This document shows positions 1 to 4,650 of a stretch of DNA of 5,567 nt, one piece after another. Position 1 is the stretch's first letter. Each line of letters opens with the position of its first letter. The translations under genes were made by a program, and so were the position numbers. Source of the stretch: an uncultured Agathobacter sp. (lineage in GTDB: Bacteria; Bacillota; Clostridia; Lachnospirales; Lachnospiraceae); the NCBI GenBank assembly GCA_934359755.1, contig CAKRLV010000058.1, positions 1 through 5,567 of the forward strand, in the 5' to 3' direction. The notes below the pieces were generated by a model. That model was not told the DNA's origin. It saw only the letters and a list, made by a program, of their open reading frames with translations, and did not search any database.

Positions 1-111
1 CACATATGCATAAAACACAGACTTACTAATTCCATTATTTAGAACTTGAAATGTCTGAATTGTCCCTCCACATTCACTCAACAGCAAATCTAATTTTTCA
101 AACTGAGTCAT
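1..111 (-). CDS. AbiEi-family antitoxin, N-terminal fragment (runs off the window)
   Basis: Thirty-seven codons are visible, starting MTQFEKLDLLLSECGG and reaching ...ISKSVFYAYV at the window edge. The arrangement of a short amphipathic helix, then GGTIQTFQVLNNGISKSVFY, matches the N-terminal winged helix-turn-helix of type IV toxin-antitoxin AbiEi antitoxins (the 'GG.I.T..V...GISK...Y.YV' pattern). In that family this domain binds the operon's own promoter, and the rest of the protein counteracts the AbiEii nucleotidyltransferase toxin. The ATG at 109-111 is chosen because AAAGGA lies about 8 bases upstream on the minus strand. The large palindrome at 118-163 lies directly in front, as expected for autoregulation. 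An AbiEii partner would lie beyond the left edge and cannot be seen. The domain call is fairly sure; that the full gene is intact is unknown. Confidence 0.75.
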   Translation of the reverse strand, partial: MTQFEKLDLLLSECGGTIQTFQVLNNGISKSVFYAYV

Positions 112-117
112 ATACTT

Positions 118-163
118 TTTCCTTTCGTGCTAATATGATAATACATATTAGCACGAAAGGAAA
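118..163. promoter_or_regulatory. Long palindrome, likely AbiEi operator in front of the antitoxin gene
   Basis: Two perfectly complementary 20-base arms (118-137 and 144-163, core cctttcgtgctaatatg / catattagcacgaaagg) flank a 6-base ATAATA spacer. The left arm contains the AAAGGA ribosome binding site of the antitoxin gene and lies 7 bases from its ATG. A TATTAT hexamer in the spacer (138-143, minus strand) could serve as a -10 box, but I see no good -35. AbiEi proteins are known to repress their promoters by binding inverted repeats, so operator is the best reading. In an RNA that crosses it, the same sequence could also fold and hide the ribosome binding site. Confidence 0.7.
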
Positions 164-194
164 TGCATATACTACCAATAAAATATTTATATTT

Positions 195-374
195 TTATGT
201 TAATGATATCCCCCTTGTTTCCCGCCAGCCTTTCACATACCATCTTATCCCGACATATATTACCTGTACTAATAACAAGAGAAACAGTAGATTGATTGGC
301 AATGCTGTCCTTATCCAATCTGCGAAATAGATTGCTATTGCCATGCTTATAAGTATTACAAGTATCGTAATCAT
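195..374 (-). CDS. Small two-helix membrane protein (59 aa), unknown function
   Basis: I do not recognise a named family. The ATG at 372-374 starts 3 bases after the TGA of the upstream DUF6040 gene, suggesting translational coupling, and the frame ends at TAA 195-197. The 59 residues begin MITILVILISMAIAIYFADW, a clear first membrane helix (about 1-18). A short polar turn (DWIRTALP) is followed by a second hydrophobic stretch (about 27-44, NLLFLLLLVQVIYVGI) and a basic tail rich in W, K and R (WYVKGWRETRG). Hydrophobic runs, aromatic boundary residues and a positive tail are what a real small membrane protein shows. An overlapping 66-codon frame (187-387) has no such structure and is judged a shadow. 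It may work with DUF6040 or be a conserved passenger of the same mobile element. Confidence 0.62.
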   Translation of the reverse strand: MITILVILISMAIAIYFADWIRTALPINLLFLLLLVQVIYVGIRWYVKGWRETRGISLT

Positions 375-377
375 ATC

Positions 378-1017
378 TCAAAAGCACTTCTTATATAACC
401 CTGCAATCTTTATCCCGATGAATGCTAAAAGTATTCCTGCACCCACCAGACAGCCACCACAGATCAGTATTCTTATCAGCCAGTATATAATCCCGGCAAC
501 GACAGGATTGGATATTCCATTACTAATCTGTGCCATGTTCTTTCCTGTCAGTACAACCCAGCCAGCAATGGTCTGTGCGAAAGTTGCGATTGTATCAAAG
601 AATACCATATAATCAGAAATGAATACCTTTGACTGTATCATCCGGAAAAGAGTAGTCGATACAGAATACCATATCAGCAGAAACACCAATGCTTCATACA
701 TGACTATTTTTGTTTTATATCTACCTGCCAGTTTTTCTCTCTGCGTATCATACCTTTCCTTCGCTTTCAGATAAGCTATCTGATTACAATTCCCACACTT
801 TTGATAGAGTACCGGCTTTTCAACCGGTATCTCTACTTTTTTCTGATGGGAGAGTGCATAATCCCGTTCCTGCTCTGCCTGCCTTAGCTTATCTTGACGT
901 TCCTCCGTCATAATTTCGACAGCGTGCGTTTTCTCTTTCTCGCTCTGCAACAATTCTTTTGTTTTCCTCAAGTCGTTCTTTAAGGCTTGAATGTTCCCTG
1001 CTCAGTCGTTGCTCCTG
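378..1017 (-). pseudogene. DUF6040-family membrane protein, 5'-truncated and frameshifted
   Basis: The longest open stretch (378-971) encodes 197 residues from a TTG. They comprise a charged N-terminal coiled coil (about 1-45, ...EERQDKLRQAEQERDYALSH), a linker EIPVEKPVLY, a CxxC pair (C59/C62 in KCGNCNQ), a second charged helix (68-88), and hydrophobic segments at about 89-107, 122-142 and 157-187, ending GLYKKCF. This matches DUF6040 proteins of Firmicutes integrative elements, often found near relaxase genes; their function is unknown. The TTG is probably not a true start. Another frame upstream (959-1017) reads QEQRLSREHSSLKERLEEN, a clear continuation of the coil. Joining the two needs a one-base shift in the A-rich run at about 957-966. 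Above 1017 that frame hits TAG with no start, so the 5' end has been lost. A product starting at TTG remains possible. Confidence 0.68.
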
Positions 1018-1047
1018 CTACGCAGAGCCGTCCACTGGATAACCGCA

Positions 1048-1147
1048 ACCTTTTTCATTTGTGTGATCAATATCTTTCTGCTTCAGATGGAAACTGCTTC
1101 GAAACTTGGAATTATTCAACTGCTCAAATAACTACCTGTACCATTCA
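1048..1147 (-). pseudogene. DUF4186 gene remnant, N-terminal ~28 codons only
   Basis: The minus frame from 1131 to 1048 reads LFEQLNNSKFRSSFHLKQK and continues to ...NEKG. The SKFRSSFHL..KDI...NEKG pattern is the characteristic start of DUF4186 proteins, a family of about 120 residues with no assigned function. After NEKG the expected next part (a helix with R.HAEDF and later cysteine motifs) is absent. The frame instead runs through CGYPVDGSA to a TAG at 1018-1020, next to the DUF6040 coil. Upstream, an ATG at 1145-1147 after TTAAGG would begin MNGTG and needs a one-base correction at about 1132-1136 to join. So the piece is a 5' fragment fused by deletion to neighbouring element DNA and not functional. 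Confidence 0.55.
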
Positions 1148-1157
1148 TCCTTAATCA

Positions 1158-1235
1158 TTAAAACTTCACTACTTCAGGTTCATGCGTAAATGATGAAAAT
1201 GCAGCTGCCACATTTTTAAAATACTCAAACTTTAG
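1158..1235 (-). pseudogene. Possible C-terminal coding scrap of an unknown gene
   Basis: Directly after the redox operon, the minus strand reads LKFEYFKNVAAAFSSFTHEP and then EVVKF, ending in TAA (1158-1160). The composition (aromatics, balanced charge) looks protein-like, and the stop is followed by the TTAAGG and ATG of the DUF4186 remnant, so it may be the tail of a gene that once preceded DUF4186. The frame overlaps the 3' end of the FMN-binding gene by chance and closes at a stop near 1257-1259, so no start exists. I cannot assign a family; it could also be non-coding. Confidence 0.3.
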
Positions 1236-1903
1236 TTCTCCCCATTCAATGCATTTTCAACTGCCTTTTCTATGACATTGCTCGAATTTGTAGCTCCACT
1301 TACTGCGTCTACATATATTTCCTGTTTCACCACCATATCATCAATTATTTTTTCAGCAGGCTCTCCCCGTTCATTACGATGCTCTACAATGTTAATTGAT
1401 ACAATCTTATGATTTCTTATTTCAACCTCTACTTTTGCATAAATGTAACCCACATTATATTCGCCTTGATATGTACCATCTTTCATATTCGCAAGTTCTA
1501 TATTCTGAAATACTATATTAGTTACTTTTTGCTGGTAGTTTTTAAAATCTATTATATATGTTACAATATGACCAACAATGCATATTGCCATAATAATTGC
1601 TAAAAATTTATGCCACCACATTTTTTTCGTTTTCTCTTTTATTATGTGGCACAAACAAATCAAACTAACCATAACAAAAAAACTGACGATTCCCGTTATG
1701 ATTACAAATACACTTCGATTCTTTAACACTGGTAAAACAAAAATCATATGCATGAAGCATGATACTATGAGCAATACGCATATCGGTTTATGACATTTCA
1801 TCAAAACTCTATCCGTTTTCTTCCAATTACATCTATGTGTTATTGCCTTTGCCACTAACATCAAGAAACAAACAAGATTTATAAGTCCTGTAAAAATTCC
1901 CAT
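1232..1903 (-). CDS. Membrane protein with four helices, predicted two b-hemes, and C-terminal covalent FMN-binding domain
   Basis: The 223-residue product begins at ATG 1901-1903 behind AAGAAGG; an in-frame TTG at 1939 would overlap the preceding gene and has no comparable site. Hydrophobic segments lie at about 3-20, 41-60, 65-86 and 99-118. Helices 2 and 4 each carry a His pair 14 residues apart: H38/H52 (CHKPICVLLIVSCFMH) and H98/H112 (WHKFLAIIMAICIVGH). This resembles the four-His, two-heme arrangement of ferric-reductase-like cytochromes. Residues 140-220 form an FMN-binding domain of the RnfG/NqrC type. DGTYQGEYNVGYIYAKVEVEI leads it, and DAVSGATNSS (199-208) is the ApbE flavinylation motif, with Thr205 the predicted FMN ester site. 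Inferred role: electrons cross the membrane through heme to an extracytoplasmic flavin. No ApbE gene is in view. Last gene of the operon, 19 bases after its neighbour. Confidence 0.85.
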   Translation of the reverse strand: MGIFTGLINLVCFLMLVAKAITHRCNWKKTDRVLMKCHKPICVLLIVSCFMHMIFVLPVLKNRSVFVIITGIVSFFVMVSLICLCHIIKEKTKKMWWHKFLAIIMAICIVGHIVTYIIDFKNYQQKVTNIVFQNIELANMKDGTYQGEYNVGYIYAKVEVEIRNHKIVSINIVEHRNERGEPAEKIIDDMVVKQEIYVDAVSGATNSSNVIEKAVENALNGEN

Positions 1904-1922
1904 ATGTCTACCATCCTTCTTT

Positions 1923-2486
1923 TTAAATATACTTTTCAAGCTTTCTCTTTATTTGTGACGGAAGTTCTTTACTCTTCTGTCCAGCCCACACACATTTTCC
2001 TACATATTTCATTCCTGCTGTTTTGAAAAATTCTTTCATACATCTAATCGAACCTGTACTTTGTCCAAAAAGACTTGAAAAAGGAGCCGGTGTGTTACAG
2101 GCTGTTAATAAAATATACCTTTGCTTATTTGATAATCTTGCTTTTGGAAAAGTTTTTGTTTCTTCCATTGCTACTCCCAGAAGCCGATCAAACAAATTTT
2201 TTACTATTGCTGGTACATTCGCCCAATAAGTAGGTGCTGCAAGAATCACAATATCACATATTTTTAATAATTCTGCAATCTCTTGTACATCATCTTTCCG
2301 TACACACATTTGAGTTTTCAAGCACGTACGACACCCATTGCAATAAGCAATCTCCTTATCATATAAATTAATATAATCTATGACATATCCTTGCTTTTCT
2401 GCAATTTGTACAGCATAGTTTAGCATTTTTCCAGTTCTTCCCTCTTTATGCGGACTTCCTAATATCGCAAGAATTCTTTTCTGCAT
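1923..2486 (-). CDS. Flavodoxin-fold NAD(P)H oxidoreductase with an iron-sulfur flavoprotein-type Cys motif
   Basis: The frame begins at ATG 2484-2486, eight bases after AGGAGG; the GTG one codon upstream is less well spaced. Its start overlaps the TGA of the TetR gene (TGATG), so the two are translationally coupled. The 187-residue product has the FMN phosphate-binding loop near its start (ILGSPHKEGRTGKM), a second flavin loop APTYWANVPAIVKNLFDR, and the usual length of NADPH-dependent FMN reductase/flavodoxin-like enzymes. Between them lies YCNGCRTCLKTQMC, giving Cys in the pattern CX2CX2CX5C (C49, C52, C55, C61 counting from the ATG). This fits the compact motif that binds a 4Fe-4S cluster in methanogen/clostridial iron-sulfur flavoproteins. 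Inferred: a cytosolic electron carrier or quinone/FMN reductase that works with the heme-FMN membrane protein encoded just downstream. The electron donor is not evident. Confidence 0.87.
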   Translation of the reverse strand: MQKRILAILGSPHKEGRTGKMLNYAVQIAEKQGYVIDYINLYDKEIAYCNGCRTCLKTQMCVRKDDVQEIAELLKICDIVILAAPTYWANVPAIVKNLFDRLLGVAMEETKTFPKARLSNKQRYILLTACNTPAPFSSLFGQSTGSIRCMKEFFKTAGMKYVGKCVWAGQKSKELPSQIKRKLEKYI

Positions 2487-3130
2487 CACTCTTCCCTCCT
2501 ATCCGACATGATAGAACGATAAATCATATCAAACCCATAAGTAAGAAATTCCATTTTAGCTTTTCCCATCTGTTGCCCTATGTACAGTTCTTTGTTCGTC
2601 GCAATTTGAATAAGTCCAGAAAGCATTCCCCAAAAAGAAAATATTGTAGGTAATACTTCAATATCAGAACGTATTTCCCTTTGTTCCACTCCATCTTTCA
2701 GAAACTCTATCAATAAGTCATTAATTCGCTCACCTACTAAAAATGTTTCCTTTTCTTCCGGCAAAAATTGAGTTGTCTCAAAATCAATATTAATTGTTTC
2801 AAGAACCATCTTAAAATAAAATGGAAATTCTTCTTGATAATTTACCAACCCTTCACAAATTCTCATGTAACGTTCTTTTGTACCATGAGTTTCCTCTAAT
2901 GCCTGTCCTATATAATCATGTAATTTCTGCATACTTTCTAATACTAATACACTTATTAGTTCTTCTTTGTTTTTAAAATATACATACAAAGTTGCTTTAC
3001 TATATCCTGCGTCTTTTGCAATATCATTCATTGAAGTATTTTCAATTCCCTTTGTCATAAACAATTGCTCGGCAGCCTTCATAATATTTTTTCTATGTAC
3101 ACTTTGGGGTTCTTTCTTTCTTCTTGCCAT
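2486..3130 (-). CDS. TetR/AcrR-family transcriptional repressor of the redox operon
   Basis: The product has 214 residues, a typical length for the family. ATG 3128-3130 follows AGGAGG with an 8-base spacer. The N-terminus shows the TetR DNA-binding domain: IMKAAEQLFMTKGIENTSM, then DIAKDAGYSKATLYVYFKNKEEL, with the helix-turn-helix at about residues 33-52 and the conserved YxYFKNKEEL end. The remaining helical region (about 65-214) is the ligand-sensing and dimerisation domain, which diverges too much to indicate the inducer. It is first in the operon, its stop overlaps the start of the flavoprotein gene, and a palindrome overlapping its promoter and ribosome site points to autoregulation. 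The inducer is plausibly a redox-active or toxic compound handled by the downstream oxidoreductase, but this is inference. Confidence 0.93.
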   Translation of the reverse strand: MARRKKEPQSVHRKNIMKAAEQLFMTKGIENTSMNDIAKDAGYSKATLYVYFKNKEELISVLVLESMQKLHDYIGQALEETHGTKERYMRICEGLVNYQEEFPFYFKMVLETINIDFETTQFLPEEKETFLVGERINDLLIEFLKDGVEQREIRSDIEVLPTIFSFWGMLSGLIQIATNKELYIGQQMGKAKMEFLTYGFDMIYRSIMSDRREE

Positions 3131-3138
3131 TATAACAG

Positions 3139-3175
3139 CCTCCTATAATTAAACCAACGGTTTAATTATAGGAGG
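3139..3175. promoter_or_regulatory. Palindromic operator overlapping -10 and ribosome site (TetR target)
   Basis: Two perfect 17-base arms (3139-3155 cctcctataattaaacc and 3159-3175) flank the 3-base centre AAC. The palindrome covers the -10 box of the tetR promoter, the probable transcription start and the AGGAGG of tetR. This is the classic position for TetR autorepression: dimer binding blocks polymerase. Because the arms are symmetric, a second TATAAT (3144-3149) and a second AGGAGG (3170-3175) appear on the plus strand, but without a matching -35 or a credible gene. Confidence 0.85.
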
Positions 3176-3193
3176 TTGCTTTTATATTGTCAA
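3165..3193 (-). promoter_or_regulatory. Consensus sigma-A promoter of the tetR-flavoprotein-FMN operon
   Basis: On the minus strand TTGACA (3193-3188) is separated by exactly 17 bases from TATAAT (3170-3165), a perfect match to the housekeeping consensus. Transcription should start near 3158, leaving a leader of about 28 bases that begins in the operator centre. Such a strong promoter under a long operator suggests tight repression and large induction. Confidence 0.9.
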
Positions 3194-3268
3194 GTACATT
3201 TACTATTCTGAATAATTGCAGATATCGATGTATGCTTCTTATCAAATCCCTTCATTTTTTCTCGCATA

Positions 3269-3719
3269 GATTTCATTTCCGGTAACAGCAAAGATTACAT
3301 TCATTCTTTCTCGGCAGTATTACAGCAGTCATTCCGATTTGCAGTATCACCAAAGCAATATATCACTTTCAATCCAGATAGCTTATTATGCAGGACTTCG
3401 TATCGGTGAAGCCTGTGGTCTGGCATAGCAGGATGTAAATCTTGAAGAACAGTGCCTTACAATCAGACGCAGTATCCGATATGATGGTTCAAGGCACAAG
3501 AATATCATCGAACCGGCCAAGAGGAAGAAAGTAAGGATTGTTGATTTTGGAGATACGCTGACTGAGATTCGGATTACAAACGAAGCAGCACCAAAGGATG
3601 TACAGGAACTGTTAGGACACTCAGATGTCAGTACCACAATGAATGTCTATGCACACTCTACAAGAAAAGCCAAGCAGGAATCCGCAAGGTTACCTGATAA
3701 AGTGACAGGCAACGACTAA
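3269..3719 (+). pseudogene. Tyrosine recombinase (integrase) pseudogene with frameshift, amber stop and deletions
   Basis: Two frames together give a decayed integrase of integrative elements. The first (3269 to about 3376) reads DFISGNSKDYIHSFSAVLQQ and then SFRFAVSPKQYITFNP, the end of the core-binding domain. It then joins, in another frame, to IQIAYYAGLRIGEACGLA with the first catalytic Arg (codon 3399-3401). The linker normally between them is missing. A TAG at 3426-3428 replaces what is normally a Trp codon. The frame continues through QDVNLEEQCLTIRRSIRYDG to FGDTLTEI, then jumps near 3567-3587 to AAPKDVQELLGHSDVSTTMN. That loses roughly 80-100 codons, including the H-x-x-R box. The Tyr nucleophile region NVYAH (Tyr codon 3648-3650) and natural stop TAA 3717-3719 remain. 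No start is visible. The protein cannot be active; base composition is more GC-rich than that of flanking genes. Confidence 0.88.
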
Positions 3720-3726
3720 ATAAAAC

Positions 3727-3776
3727 TTTCCCTTATTTCCCTTACGATTATCTCATAAGGGCAAAAATAAGGGAAA
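3727..3776 (-). terminator. Large imperfect hairpin between convergent genes, possible terminator or element-end repeat
   Basis: Outer arms tttcccttattt (3727-3738) and aaataagggaaa (3765-3776) are perfect complements. Inner arms ccctta (3739-3744) and taaggg (3756-3761) extend the stem, leaving a 3-base bulge and an 11-base loop. On the minus strand the hairpin is followed by GTTTTATTT, so it could terminate transcription from the racemase gene; the T-tract is short. It lies 7 bases after the integrase stop, so it may instead be part of the mobile element's end structure. The remaining bases to 3857 show no gene or clear site. Confidence 0.45.
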
Positions 3777-3857
3777 ATACATATCATTTCACTAATGAAT
3801 GGGCTGGAAAGCCTGTAAAATAGGTAAAGTTAGCCAGATATTTCGGCAAACTGGAAT

Positions 3858-4553
3858 TTAACAATCTAAAATAGTTTTTATAATGGAACTAATATGTATC
3901 TGCATTGTATCCAAACAAGGAACGGAACTCACTTCATCATTTAGCAAAAGCGGAAGCTCTGTACAACCTAACACAATTGCTTCTATGCCATTCTCATTTT
4001 TCATACGGTTTATTACATTTTGGAAAAACAATAATGTTTCTTCCTTCATAATTCCCAGTTCTAACTCCGTAGATATTTTTTTGTTTATCATCTTAAGTTC
4101 ACTTTCCGATGGAATAACAACTTGAATTCCGTTTTTCACAAATGGAGCTTTAAAGAATTCTTCCGTCATAGTAAAAATTGTACCTAATAAACCAATTTTC
4201 CTTAATTCCCTATGTTTAGCTTCTTCACAAGTTGTTTCTACAATACTAATTAATGGAATAGGTGATTGTTCTTTCAATCTATCGAATACAATATGTGGTG
4301 TATTTGCTGACAATGCCGCAAATTCTGCTCCACTTTTAACCAAGTTATTGATAGCACGCATTAAGTATTCTGTTAATTCATCGTATTTCTTTTCATCACA
4401 TAATTTTAATACATTAAAAACATTTACACTTTCAATTGACAATTCAGGAAATATCGATTTTCCCATTGCTTCTTGAACACCATATACAATATCGTGATAA
4501 TATGGAATTGTAGACTCTGGTCCCATACCACCAACTAAACCCAATTTTTTCAC
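3858..4553 (-). CDS. Aspartate/glutamate racemase-family protein lacking the first catalytic Cys
   Basis: The 231-residue product starts at GTG 4551-4553, eight bases after GGAGGTG; a nearer ATG (4558-4560) is out of frame. Family marks in order are GLVGGMGPESTIPYY (5-19) at the N-terminal strand, SANTPH (82-87), GLLGT (121-125) and VLGCTELPLLL (194-204). Length and motif order fit the Asp/Glu/hydantoin racemase superfamily (aspartate racemase, RacX/YgeA group), whose members normally interconvert amino-acid enantiomers without a cofactor, using two Cys. Here the second Cys is kept (C197), but the position before the conserved N-T, normally Cys, is Ala83. This could mean a one-base enzyme such as an epimerase variant, isomerase or decarboxylase-like activity, or a specialised subgroup. 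It follows the nitrilase gene with its own promoter. The superfamily is certain, the activity is not. Confidence 0.87.
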   Translation of the reverse strand: MKKLGLVGGMGPESTIPYYHDIVYGVQEAMGKSIFPELSIESVNVFNVLKLCDEKKYDELTEYLMRAINNLVKSGAEFAALSANTPHIVFDRLKEQSPIPLISIVETTCEEAKHRELRKIGLLGTIFTMTEEFFKAPFVKNGIQVVIPSESELKMINKKISTELELGIMKEETLLFFQNVINRMKNENGIEAIVLGCTELPLLLNDEVSSVPCLDTMQIHISSIIKTILDC

Positions 4554-4595
4554 TGCGCATACACCTCCGCAAACATCGATCTATTAATTTGTTTT

Positions 4596-4623
4596 ATTAT
4601 AGCACATGTAAGCTCATTCACAA
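4596..4623 (-). promoter_or_regulatory. Probable promoter of the racemase-family gene
   Basis: On the minus strand TATAAT (4601-4596) is preceded by TG one base upstream (extended -10, TGCTATAAT). A -35-like TTGTGA (4623-4618) lies 16 bases upstream. The site lies in the 97-base gap between the nitrilase stop and the GTG start, leaving a leader of about 35 bases. The exact -10 consensus makes this credible although the -35 is imperfect. Confidence 0.65.
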
Positions 4624-4650
4624 TAAATAAGAAATTGCTAAAAGAATCAG

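Noticed and set aside
187..387. 66-codon minus-strand frame over the small membrane gene
   Set aside because: Its product has no coherent hydrophobic or domain structure, and it starts inside the DUF6040 gene; the alternative frame 195-374 is far more protein-like.
343..612. 89-codon plus-strand frame
   Set aside because: Antisense to the DUF6040 membrane region; hydrophobicity mirrors that of the real gene, and it has no ribosome site or family signature.
710..913. 67-codon plus-strand frame
   Set aside because: Antisense to the DUF6040 coiled coil and linker; no recognizable motif.
1002..1058. 18-residue frame MKKVAVIQWTALRSRSND
   Set aside because: It looks like an enzyme start, but spans the DUF4186/DUF6040 joint in a third frame, has no ribosome site and stops quickly; chance reading of a scar.
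1409..1793. Plus-strand frames antisense to the FMN-binding gene
   Set aside because: The minus strand has clear heme and flavin motifs; the plus frames are low-complexity shadows.
2023..2229. 68-codon plus-strand frame
   Set aside because: Antisense to the flavoprotein gene with no motif.
2967..3152. 61-codon plus-strand frame ending in the operator
   Set aside because: Antisense to the TetR DNA-binding domain; terminates in the palindrome and has no independent support.
3144..3260. Possible divergent plus-strand gene using the mirrored TATAAT and AGGAGG
   Set aside because: Only a short TTG-start frame of about 32 codons follows, with no -35 box and no protein-like features; the signals are a by-product of palindrome symmetry.
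3386..3637. 83-codon minus-strand frame
   Set aside because: Antisense to the integrase remnant, whose plus strand carries GLRIGEACGL and the Tyr motif.
3883..4125. 80-codon plus-strand frame
   Set aside because: Shadow of the racemase-family gene, Ser/Phe/Ile-rich low-complexity product.
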